DNA of 11,577 nt from a bacterium (GTDB taxonomy: Bacteria; T1Sed10-126), in NCBI GenBank assembly GCA_003557545.1, contig PWOD01000070.1:1-11577 (forward strand), read 5' to 3'. Position numbers and translations under genes: made by a program. Below the pieces are notes generated by a model. It was not told the DNA's origin and searched no databases. It worked only from the letters and a program-made list of their open reading frames with translations. Position 1 is the stretch's first letter. Each line of letters starts with the position of its first letter. Shown here piece by piece: positions 1-5,624 of this stretch.

Positions 1-331
1 AGCCCCCCAAAAAACTTTTCAGGGAAATTTTTATTACAGGGGTAGGTAACTATCCTAACTAAGAATTTGATAGAAGCTAAAAACCTGCCTGATAACCGAA
101 AAAAAATCATGCCCGAGCTACACCCTTCTGCATCCTGACCAGCCCTATCTAATAGGATCATCTTTCACAGCTTTGTCCCAGACAGATAATTTTTATTTCT
201 ATTCAACTAATTCAAAATAAAATAACTCGTCCCTCCCATGCCCCACTCAAATAATGACTTTTACTAACCATCAGGCTAATTAATCTAACATGGTGAAAGT
301 TTACTGGAAAACTTTCCATTATGCAACCATT
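1..331. other. AT-rich intergenic DNA, no gene seen
   Basis: No convincing coding region is visible on either strand in this stretch. It contains short hairpin-forming repeats. The clearest is an 8-bp stem, GAAAGTTT at 295-302 pairing with AAACTTTC at 309-316 around a 6-nt loop; a smaller one is CCTAT at 144-148 pairing with ATAGG at 152-156. Neither is followed by a T-run, so neither reads as a classical terminator. The stretch ends at the left inverted repeat of the first IS. It could be the tail of a spacer whose gene lies outside the window. Confidence 0.6.
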
Positions 332-349
332 CAGAACCTTCCAATGAAA
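332..349 (+). repeat. Left terminal inverted repeat of IS copy A
   Basis: CAGAACCTTCCAATGAAA. All 18 bases match the reverse complement of the right end. The first ten bases differ from the ends of IS copy B (CAGAACTTCC) by one inserted C, so the two elements share a terminal core. Confidence 0.9.
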
Positions 350-413
350 AAATTCAATCCTGAATTAATGTTTAAAATTTGCCGAAACTAAATTTTATCA
401 GGGATGGGATTAG

Positions 414-442
414 TTTTCTTTTTTTCTTCTTTTTTTCTTTTT
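414..442 (+). other. Homopyrimidine tract in leader of IS copy A
   Basis: Twenty-nine consecutive pyrimidines, mostly T with scattered C, lie between the left end and the transposase gene. IS copy B has an equivalent tract in the same relative place (5311-5357, purines on the + strand). That suggests a conserved functional part of this IS type rather than random composition. Its role is unknown. Confidence 0.8.
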
Positions 443-470
443 GGCTTAGTTTGCAACGTAAGGGTATATA
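441..470 (+). promoter_or_regulatory. Possible transposase promoter, IS copy A
   Basis: TTGGCT at 441-446 and TATATA at 465-470 are 18 bp apart, a weak sigma-70-like match. A start near 477 would place the whole 511-574 hairpin inside the transcript, so the element's own mRNA would also be folded. The match could be chance in AT-rich DNA. Confidence 0.25.
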
Positions 471-510
471 TAACCCGATACAGAGAACATTTAACCTTCC
501 AATAAAGAAA

Positions 511-574
511 CTCCCATCCCAATTATCGAGGCAAACTGTAGCCTGTGTAGAACCTCATCAAATTGGAATGGGAG
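511..574 (+). promoter_or_regulatory. Inverted repeat masking the transposase ribosome binding site
   Basis: CTCCCATCCCAATT (511-524) pairs with AATTGGAATGGGAG (561-574) at 13 of 14 positions, with the one mismatch replaceable by a C-A opposition. The right arm contains the GGGAG Shine-Dalgarno motif (570-574), eight bases ahead of the ATG at 583. Inside the 36-nt loop, GAGG (528-531) can pair with CCTC (553-556). Folding would hide the ribosome binding site. Comparable RBS-sequestering repeats in IS10 and IS50 suppress transposase translation from transcripts entering from outside the element. The same role here is inferred. Confidence 0.7.
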
Positions 575-582
575 AATCCAAA

Positions 583-1776
583 ATGAATCTGAACCTCTTT
601 AAATTAAAACAAAGATGTGAGGAAGTTTTCAACCTTTCTGTGCTCTTTAGCACACAAAAAGACGGAAGAAGTGGAGAATCCATCATTCAAACAAGCAGTT
701 TATGCTGGGCGGGAATATTTCAATGCATCCTTGGAATGAAAAGTGTTAAAGCATTGGAGGAATGGATGAAAACAAATCCACTTGCTCACAAGTTGCTACC
801 CGCTCACAAAAAAGCAACTCCCGGTTCAGACAGCACAATACTTTCTGCGGCCAAAGGCTGGGACACTGATAAATTGCAATGGATGGTTAATAAGGTTGTC
901 ATAAAACTCAAAGAACTTGGATATTTTAACCGCAGACTTCTTACCGGTCGAAAAGTGAGGGTATGTGCTCTGGACGGCAGTTGTTTTGGCAACCACTGGA
1001 TGGCAGTGTTAAGTGCCCTTGGAGAAAAGATTACCGCACCGCTTGATATAGTGCGGTACAACAAAAAAGGAAAAGAGATCCCTGCAGCGCGAAAGATTTT
1101 GAAGCGTCTGAATAAAACCGCGGCTAAATATTTCACTCATTGTGTGGTGGATGGATTGTATTCGGTAAAGGAGTTTATGAATGAAGTTCCTGAAACCGGA
1201 CTCCAATGGGTTGTTAAAACATCTCAAAAAAATCTATGTCCAATCAGATGGGCCAAAAAGATTTTTGATGATTGTTCCACGTTAAAGAAGTTAAGAGAAT
1301 ACAATGTGGAACTTGTTGAAGCCGGGGATCTAAAAAGAAAAATTGATTATCGAATCTGGTTGGTTAAGAAAGTGCCCTGGGAGGAAGTTAAACGAACATT
1401 GAGCGTTGCAAAAGTTCAACTCACTCATCGGGCTGGAAAGAAAAAAGGCATGGAAGAGACGTTCTGGATTATAAGCACTGATGAAGAGCTGACGGCAGTG
1501 GAACTGCGAGAGCTTGTTTTATGGCGCTGGGGAATAGAAAACAATCTGTTCAGAGAATTAAATCAAAGAGTGGGCTCCAAAACCAAGTATATTAAAAATG
1601 GAGCGACCAAACATACGTTGATGTGGCTGTGGATGCTTGGCTGGGTAATATTTCAATGGATTCGCATAGAATTTGACGAGACGATTCAAAAACTTTCCGC
1701 TAACATTCGCATTACAAAACGATGGATCACAGAAATGTTGAAAGCTCACAGTTATTTTAAGCTGGCTGGTGGGTGA
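583..1776 (+). CDS. IS4-like DDE transposase, copy A
   Basis: This 397-aa protein cuts and joins DNA ends to move the IS that encodes it. The DDE catalytic set is visible: D131 in DGSCFGNHW, D190 in VVDGL, and E319 in RWGIENNLFRELNQRV, where R315-x3-E319 matches the IS4-type signature. The usual Lys seven residues after Glu is not in place, so the YREK box is degenerate but of the same type as in copy B. I chose ATG 583 because GGGAG lies eight bases upstream and because the resulting length and N-terminus match copy B (400 aa). The frame stays open upstream to a TTG at 379, but that stretch translates the homopyrimidine tract as poly-Phe/Ser and is surely leader. The gene has no internal stop or frameshift and looks intact. 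Blocks shared with copy B include SDSTIL, DGSCFGN, PIRWA and IENN-F-ELN. Confidence 0.93.
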   Translation: MNLNLFKLKQRCEEVFNLSVLFSTQKDGRSGESIIQTSSLCWAGIFQCILGMKSVKALEEWMKTNPLAHKLLPAHKKATPGSDSTILSAAKGWDTDKLQWMVNKVVIKLKELGYFNRRLLTGRKVRVCALDGSCFGNHWMAVLSALGEKITAPLDIVRYNKKGKEIPAARKILKRLNKTAAKYFTHCVVDGLYSVKEFMNEVPETGLQWVVKTSQKNLCPIRWAKKIFDDCSTLKKLREYNVELVEAGDLKRKIDYRIWLVKKVPWEEVKRTLSVAKVQLTHRAGKKKGMEETFWIISTDEELTAVELRELVLWRWGIENNLFRELNQRVGSKTKYIKNGATKHTLMWLWMLGWVIFQWIRIEFDETIQKLSANIRITKRWITEMLKAHSYFKLAGG

Positions 1777-1901
1777 CTGGTAAGTAAAGAGCTATCGGGT
1801 GGCGGGGTGGTCATATTTGGTTCTCCCATTCTTTTTTTTGAGCTTGATTCACGGGGTTTGGGGAGACTGCGTAATATAGTGATTGTTTTTTTATACTAAA
1901 A
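1777..1901. other. Non-coding tail of IS copy A
   Basis: About 125 bases separate the transposase stop from the right inverted repeat. Two T-runs (near 1831-1838 and 1886-1892) are present, but I see no strong stem in front of either, so no terminator is called. Confidence 0.5.
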
Positions 1902-1919
1902 TTTCATTGGAAGGTTCTG
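1902..1919 (-). repeat. Right terminal inverted repeat of IS copy A
   Basis: This is the exact reverse complement of 332-349. It marks the right end of the element. Confidence 0.9.
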
Positions 1920-1932
1920 ATAAGCAGTTAAT

Positions 1933-2125
1933 ATGAGTTGTTTGGAGCGACTGAGAGCCGAAAGAGCTTACAAGCACACGAGAGTGACCAGCACAAAGGG
2001 AAAGCTACGGATGCGCCCCACGATCCCGGTTTTTAGAAACCGGGGGCACTCCGGGCACTCCCTCGGCTGGACCTGGTAATGCCCGAACGAGACCGCTTTG
2101 GTTCCCGGCACCATCTTGATTCAAA
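1933..2125. other. G+C-rich, potentially structured island of unknown nature
   Basis: This stretch is much richer in G+C than the AT-rich DNA around it and has several pairing possibilities. CCCGGTTT (2025-2032) pairs perfectly with AAACCGGG (2037-2044) over a 4-nt loop. CGGGCA (2052-2057) pairs with TGCCCG (2080-2085). GGGCACTCC is repeated in tandem at 2044-2052 and 2053-2061. A 48-codon + strand frame (ATG 1933 to TAA 2077) gives a basic peptide resembling no family I know, and a 103-codon minus frame (2316-2005) is proline- and arginine-rich at its end, as expected for translated G+C-rich non-coding DNA. It could be a fragment of a group II intron, another structured RNA, or a relic of a mobile element. 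I cannot match it to any known RNA family. Confidence 0.3.
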
Positions 2126-2746
2126 AACAGTATACAAGGTTGATTATTGACTAACTTTTGTGTCCGTCCAAATAACGGAAAAGTATTATGGAACGACTGC
2201 AGGTGCACTATAAAATGGTTCCAGAGGATGTGGTTGTGAAACAATTCAAAAGAGTCGCATTTCAATTTAGTTCGATTATGTTTTCCATTCATTTTGGAGA
2301 TTTTGCAGCTTTGCATGGCTTCTGTTGATTTTAAGAATTAGCTGTTTCGGATGAGACGTTACAGTCCCATTAAGACAGCGTATTGTTTATAGTGTTTTGT
2401 ATTTATAATAGGCCAGACTCTCTTTGAATCTTTTTTAATATCTGTTTTAATTTAGAACGGTATTTTTTATGTAAGGTCTTTAATTTTAATGCTAAAATAA
2501 GACTATGATCTTGGCCGTATATCGTTTTGAAATACTGGTAGGCGATTATTGTTATTTACCTTATTTTAAACCTTTTGGTCCTTTGAAGCAGAGGTTTGGT
2601 TGCTCGGTTTGTTATTGTTTTGTTATGATATTTTTAATTAAAGTTATTTTGTAAATAATCTGTATGAGTAGATAATAAGGGTTGATTAATAGCTTTTAAT
2701 CACAACACGGTTCGTAAAAACAAATTATAAAAAAGGAGTATTAAAT
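2126..2746. other. Long AT-rich spacer upstream of the adaptor gene
   Basis: About 620 bases show no convincing gene. A short frame at 2188-2328 would give a 46-aa peptide (starting MERLQVHYKM), but it lacks a clear ribosome binding site and resembles nothing I know. Visible structure includes a hairpin at 2476-2503 (GTCTT with AAGAC and ATTTTA with TAAAAT, loop ATGC, a 2-nt bulge) and a small palindrome at 2683-2702. The adaptor promoter should lie here, but no -35/-10 pair stands out from the AT-rich background. The E. coli ybh operon has a TetR-type regulator gene upstream; none is seen here. Confidence 0.45.
2683..2702. promoter_or_regulatory. Palindrome ahead of the adaptor gene, possible operator
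   Basis: TGATTA (2683-2688) and TAATCA (2697-2702) are perfect inverted 6-mers separated by 8 bases, about 45 bases before the adaptor start codon. Position and symmetry would suit a repressor site, for example of a TetR-type protein. An AT-rich 6-bp palindrome can easily arise by chance. Confidence 0.15.
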
Positions 2747-3850
2747 GTGACCTGGTTTCGCAGTCGATGGCCCTGGGTGTTAGCAGTGTTTTTCTTGGTG
2801 ACGGTGATGATCGGCTGGGGTATCTACCAGGAAATTGTCCGCGAGCTTCCCGAAGGTTTAATTCAGGCAGCCGGCCGAATTGAAGGAGATGAAGTTAGAG
2901 TTTCGTCTGAGATACCGGCTCGGGTGGAGTCGGTATTGATTGACCAAGGTGAGACTGTGGCGGTGGGTGAATTACTGGTCGAGCTTGACCGGTCAAAGCT
3001 TAAAAATAACCGGGCTGTTGCTCGCGCTCGTGTTAATCAGTCAGAAGCTGAACTTGAACAGGCATTGAAAAAAATAAAAGTTATTGATAGCCAGACAGCT
3101 GCTGTGCTGCGTGCTGCCGAAGCGGCTCTGGAACAGACCCGAGCCAGCAAAGAGCGCGTTGAATCTCGATTAGATTATATTCGCCAGGAATACAACCGGC
3201 ATGAAAATTTACTGGAACGGGGTAAGATTAGTCGTCGGGAATATGAAAAAATTCGCTCTGAGTATCGTTCTATTCAGGCTGACTATCGTAGTGCCGGCGA
3301 AGTTGTGCGACGGGCGGAAGCTGATCTTGATGCTCGCCGGGCTGAATTGGATGAAACCAAGCTGGCTGTTCGGCGCTATGAGGCCTCGGGCGCTCGTTTG
3401 GAGAGTGCCAGGGCTGAACTGCGTCAGGCTGAGGATGACCTGGATGACGCTCGGATAAAGGCCCCGCTTACCGGTCGGGTGCTGTCCCGTTTTGTCGAAC
3501 CCGGAGAACTTGTTGGAGTCGGTACTCCGCTGGTTGAAATTGTTGATCTCGATCAATTATATATGAAAGTTTACGTTCCCGGTCCCCGGGTTGGGAAATT
3601 AAGTCACGGTGATCGGGCAAAAGTTTATACTGACGCTTATCCTGAGGAGCCTTTTTGGGGTCGAATTCGGCGAATATCTGATCGGGCTGAGTTTACGCCG
3701 CGTACCGTTGAAACTCGTGAGGAGCGTCCACGGTTAGTGTTCGCAGTTGAAATTTCTATTGATAACCCGGCTGGCCGGTTGAAACCGGGTATGCCCGGCG
3801 ACGCCATTCTTCGCTGGGATCCCGATGTTGACTGGCAACAACCCCGTTAG
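2747..3850 (+). CDS. HlyD/YbhG-like membrane fusion (adaptor) protein
   Basis: This 367-aa periplasmic adaptor would connect the inner-membrane ABC exporter encoded at 5625-9746 to the outer envelope. A short cytoplasmic N-terminus and one membrane segment (about residues 9-27) anchor it. A first half-lipoyl segment follows (about 43-82, ending GELLVELD), then a long alpha-helical coiled-coil hairpin (about 88-235, rich in Ala, Arg and Glu). The second half-lipoyl segment (about 236-266, IKAPLTGRV) and beta-barrel complete it, with the RAEFTPRTVETREERPRLVF stretch (about 313-332) typical of YbhG-type proteins and the closing LKPGMPG motif. GTG 2747 is chosen because AGGAG lies eight bases upstream. 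The overlapping ATG at 2745 is followed at once by TGA and cannot code. Length fits the family. Normally this gene leads straight into its ATPase gene; here an IS intervenes. Substrate unknown. Confidence 0.9.
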   Translation: MTWFRSRWPWVLAVFFLVTVMIGWGIYQEIVRELPEGLIQAAGRIEGDEVRVSSEIPARVESVLIDQGETVAVGELLVELDRSKLKNNRAVARARVNQSEAELEQALKKIKVIDSQTAAVLRAAEAALEQTRASKERVESRLDYIRQEYNRHENLLERGKISRREYEKIRSEYRSIQADYRSAGEVVRRAEADLDARRAELDETKLAVRRYEASGARLESARAELRQAEDDLDDARIKAPLTGRVLSRFVEPGELVGVGTPLVEIVDLDQLYMKVYVPGPRVGKLSHGDRAKVYTDAYPEEPFWGRIRRISDRAEFTPRTVETREERPRLVFAVEISIDNPAGRLKPGMPGDAILRWDPDVDWQQPR

Positions 3851-3908
3851 ATTTAATTTGTATTTTAGCATGGTTGAAAAAATCTGCATATGGAACAACG
3901 GGAGTATT
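3851..3908. other. Adaptor 3' spacer up to the IS target site
   Basis: This is the 58-bp stub of the original spacer after the adaptor stop codon. No terminator hairpin with a T-run is seen. Joined to 5438-5624, it reconstructs an original adaptor-ATPase spacer of about 245 bp. Confidence 0.5.
3900..3908 (+). repeat. Target-site duplication, left copy (IS copy B)
   Basis: GGGAGTATT directly abuts the left CAG end of IS copy B and is repeated exactly at 5429-5437. A perfect 9-bp duplication marks a single simple insertion that has not since rearranged. Confidence 0.88.
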
Positions 3909-3926
3909 CAGAACTTCCTAATGAAA
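3909..3926 (+). repeat. Left inverted repeat of IS copy B
   Basis: CAGAACTTCCTAATGAAA lies downstream of the minus-strand transposase. It matches the other end at 15 of 18 positions and shares the first six bases, CAGAAC, and the final AATGAAA with copy A. Confidence 0.85.
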
Positions 3927-3996
3927 GAAGAACTATTTGGCGATGAAAAAAAAGGATACAATCTACCCATAAAAGAGGATTGCTAAAATGAGAGTT

Positions 3997-4023
3997 AGCG
4001 GTTTTAATTTAGTTAGAACCGCT
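3997..4023 (-). terminator. Weak hairpin at the end of transposase B
   Basis: AGCGGTT (3997-4003) and AACCGCT (4017-4023) form a 7-bp stem with a 13-nt loop touching the transposase stop codon. On the minus strand only scattered Ts follow, so a terminator or mRNA-stabilising role is uncertain. Confidence 0.3.
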
Positions 4024-5225
4024 TAATAAGCATCTGGAGGATCGTTAATTCCTTCACCAAAACCAATTTGCAGAAGAATCATTTTATTATGATTGGTAAC
4101 TTTAAGAGGTGATGCTGCAAGTTTTTGATCTATAGAAATATAAATCCAATAGGCTTGAAGCAAGGACCATCCCATAAGCCACCAGAACAACAGAGTTTGC
4201 TTTTTACGAGCCGATTGAACATATTTGCTCTTAGTATTAACTCGTCGGTTCAATTCTTTGAAAACGTTGTTTTCGATAGACCAGCGAGCAAAACCAAGTG
4301 CACGAAGGTCTTTGGCATTCAAAGAATTATCCGTGGTAATCAACCAAAAGACGACTGTTTCATCAGATCTTGTAGGGTGTGAAGATAAGAAAGTTCGATG
4401 AACTCGGGCCACATTCAACTTAGTATCAAGCCTATTCCAGGGAACTTCTGAGGTGCGATAAATAGTGTCTTTAATTCTGCGATCAATGTCAGTAATTTCA
4501 ACAATTTCGACGTTAGAAGTCTGAAGTTCTCTTTCATTAGTAATACTATCAAAGAGTTTGTTGGCCCATCTGATTGGTCGTCTGGTATCATCGGTGGTTT
4601 TTACCATGCCGTGTGCCTGGTGGTCGAGAGCTTTTTTAAAGAACCATTTTTTAAAGCCAAGACCATCATAAAGGATATGAGATGCCATATGAGAATGGCG
4701 TTCCATAACCTGGCGTGAGGCAACAGTTTCTTTGCCGCGGGTTGTATAACCTTCAAGATCTATGGGAAAAGTGCCTTGATCACCTACGTGGGCGAAAACA
4801 CTTGCCCACGTGTTACCAAAACAGCTGCCGTCAATAATAGCGGGCTTAACAGCTTTGTTGGAGGGTAATGTAAAATTAAAATACCCCCGGTTATTTAAAA
4901 CTTGCTGTAGGCAGCTGGCAAAATACTGTTGTGGTTTTTGATGAGCTTCTTCTGCAAATGATAAAATGGTAGAGTCCGAAACAGTGGGAGAAAGGGCTTT
5001 TGAAGTAATATGTCGTTCAAAAGAACTTTTAATCTCAGGTTTTCGGAGCTCACCATCTAACTCAAGTAGGCTGGATTTATTCAGCGGAACCTGACACAAT
5101 AAGCAACGGGCAATAAAGCCGCTGTTTATATCAGGTTGTTGACTACGATTGTCACTTTGGCATCGCAGCCAACGTGAAATCTTGAGTTGTGAGTTGGTGA
5201 AGGCATTGAATCTACGTAGATTCAC
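4023..5225 (-). CDS. IS4-like DDE transposase, copy B
   Basis: This 400-aa transposase mobilises the IS at 3909-5428. Catalytic residues by position are D132 in IIDGSCFGNTW, D187 in LYDGLGF, and E318 in ARWSIENNVFKELNRRV, spaced almost exactly as in copy A (131/190/319). The region before the first Asp (about 15-110) is a poorly conserved DNA-binding/helical part with SDSTIL shared with copy A. GTG at 5225 is the best start because a GAGAGGTGAG purine run (complement of 5235-5244) ends nine bases upstream. The frame is intact, consistent with the clean target duplication and recent activity. A hairpin (5261-5292) and a purine tract precede the gene. Transcription of this gene converges on the adaptor gene, so antisense effects on its 3' end are possible. 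Confidence 0.93.
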   Translation of the reverse strand: MNLRRFNAFTNSQLKISRWLRCQSDNRSQQPDINSGFIARCLLCQVPLNKSSLLELDGELRKPEIKSSFERHITSKALSPTVSDSTILSFAEEAHQKPQQYFASCLQQVLNNRGYFNFTLPSNKAVKPAIIDGSCFGNTWASVFAHVGDQGTFPIDLEGYTTRGKETVASRQVMERHSHMASHILYDGLGFKKWFFKKALDHQAHGMVKTTDDTRRPIRWANKLFDSITNERELQTSNVEIVEITDIDRRIKDTIYRTSEVPWNRLDTKLNVARVHRTFLSSHPTRSDETVVFWLITTDNSLNAKDLRALGFARWSIENNVFKELNRRVNTKSKYVQSARKKQTLLFWWLMGWSLLQAYWIYISIDQKLAASPLKVTNHNKMILLQIGFGEGINDPPDAY

Positions 5226-5260
5226 CGCTGTTCACTCACCTCTCATTTTAATTTATGAGT

Positions 5261-5298
5261 GCCTGAACTCTCGTGTGCAAGGGAGTTCAGGCCTTTTT
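5261..5298 (+). terminator. Strong hairpin terminator inside IS copy B
   Basis: GCCTGAACTC (5261-5270) pairs perfectly with GAGTTCAGGC (5283-5292) over a 12-nt loop and is followed by C and five Ts (5294-5298). In the + direction this is a good intrinsic terminator. It would stop adaptor-operon transcription that crosses the IS. On the minus strand the same stem lies in the transposase leader without a T-run, where it would be an mRNA hairpin upstream of the ribosome binding site. Confidence 0.75.
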
Positions 5299-5310
5299 AA
5301 TCCAGCAAAT

Positions 5311-5357
5311 AAAAAGAAAAGAGAAAAAAGAAAAAAAGAAAAAAGAGAAAAGAAAAA
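5311..5357 (-). other. Homopurine (+)/homopyrimidine (-) tract in IS copy B
   Basis: Forty-seven consecutive purines on the + strand lie between the right end and the hairpin of the transposase leader, mirroring the 29-base tract of copy A. Such tracts can form unusual helical structures; function here is unknown. Confidence 0.8.
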
Positions 5358-5410
5358 CCCTATTAAGTTAGTTTATCGATAGGAAGGGATTAATTTTTTA
5401 GATTTTTAAA

Positions 5411-5428
5411 ATTCGTTGGGAAGTTCTG
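5411..5428 (-). repeat. Right inverted repeat of IS copy B
   Basis: The reverse complement reads CAGAACTTCCCAACGAAT. This end lies upstream of the transposase. Mismatches to the left end are at positions 11, 14 and 18. Confidence 0.85.
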
Positions 5429-5437
5429 GGGAGTATT
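5429..5437 (+). repeat. Target-site duplication, right copy (IS copy B)
   Basis: GGGAGTATT is identical to 3900-3908 and immediately outside the CTG end of the element. Confidence 0.88.
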
Positions 5438-5624
5438 TAGTTTTTTGATAATTCTGGTGGGCGGGTTTGATTTAATGTTAGTCATGACGCATCCCGATCT
5501 GTATTCCATTTTTAACGATCTTACATGAATTTTGAGTTTCCGTTTTGTTCTGCCCGGAAGTACGGAATTCAAAAAAACAGCTTTTAAATAAAACGTTAAT
5601 TTTAAAATGGACGTGGATAAATAG
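5438..5624. other. Leader of the ATPase-permease genes, no clear promoter
   Basis: These 187 AT-rich bases hold the start region of the ATPase gene. TTGATA near 5446 lacks a well-placed -10 partner. Only GGA (5615-5617) precedes the ATG at 5625, so the ribosome binding site is weak. Because a terminator lies upstream in the IS, expression of the exporter core must depend on a promoter here or at the IS end, but I cannot point to one with confidence. Confidence 0.4.

Larger units (their letters stand above)
332..1919 (+). mobile_element. IS4-like insertion sequence, copy A (complete)
   Basis: This 1588-bp element is bounded by 18-bp perfect inverted repeats, CAGAACCTTCCAATGAAA at 332-349 and its reverse complement at 1902-1919. 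One further outside base on each side (T331, A1920) also matches. It carries a single DDE transposase gene reading rightward. The leader has an internal order of homopyrimidine tract (414-442), a 14-bp inverted repeat covering the ribosome binding site (511-574), then the start codon. The element at 3909-5428 shares the terminal core and this architecture. The flanking 9-mers (323-331 and 1920-1928) do not match, so no target-site duplication is seen. The missing duplication could reflect age, an adjacent deletion or recombination between IS copies. The family call rests on the transposase motifs and on end structure; I cannot name the exact ISfinder member. Confidence 0.88.
3909..5428 (-). 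mobile_element. IS4-like insertion sequence, copy B (complete)
   Basis: This 1520-bp element has inverted ends matching at 15 of 18 positions: CAGAACTTCCTAATGAAA at 3909-3926 and the reverse complement of 5411-5428. It is flanked by the 9-bp duplication GGGAGTATT and contains one minus-strand DDE transposase. It sits between the adaptor gene and the ATPase gene of the exporter. The leader contains a 47-base purine tract on the + strand (5311-5357) and a strong hairpin (5261-5292). It is related to copy A in ends, layout and protein motifs but clearly diverged in sequence, so it is a separate arrival rather than a recent duplicate. Confidence 0.93.

Noticed and set aside
379-582. N-terminal extension of transposase A from TTG 379
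   Set aside because: It translates the homopyrimidine tract as poly-Phe/Ser. The GGGAG-ATG pair at 570-585 and the length of copy B favour ATG 583.
1933-2125. c-di-GMP (GEMM) riboswitch
   Set aside because: A few short strings resemble it (a G-run followed by AAA, and AAAGCTACGG), but the conserved paired elements and tetraloop/receptor order are not present.
2005-2316. Minus-strand frame of 103 codons
   Set aside because: There is no recognisable family, and the composition shifts sharply midway from AT-rich to Pro/Arg/Gly-rich following the DNA composition. It looks like chance over the structured island.
2476-2503. Hairpin as an intrinsic terminator
   Set aside because: AT-rich stem with a bulge and no following T-run.
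5149-5382. Plus-strand frame over the IS B leader
   Set aside because: Its end is Lys/Glu repeats encoded by the purine tract and it overlaps the transposase start and terminator. It is an artefact.
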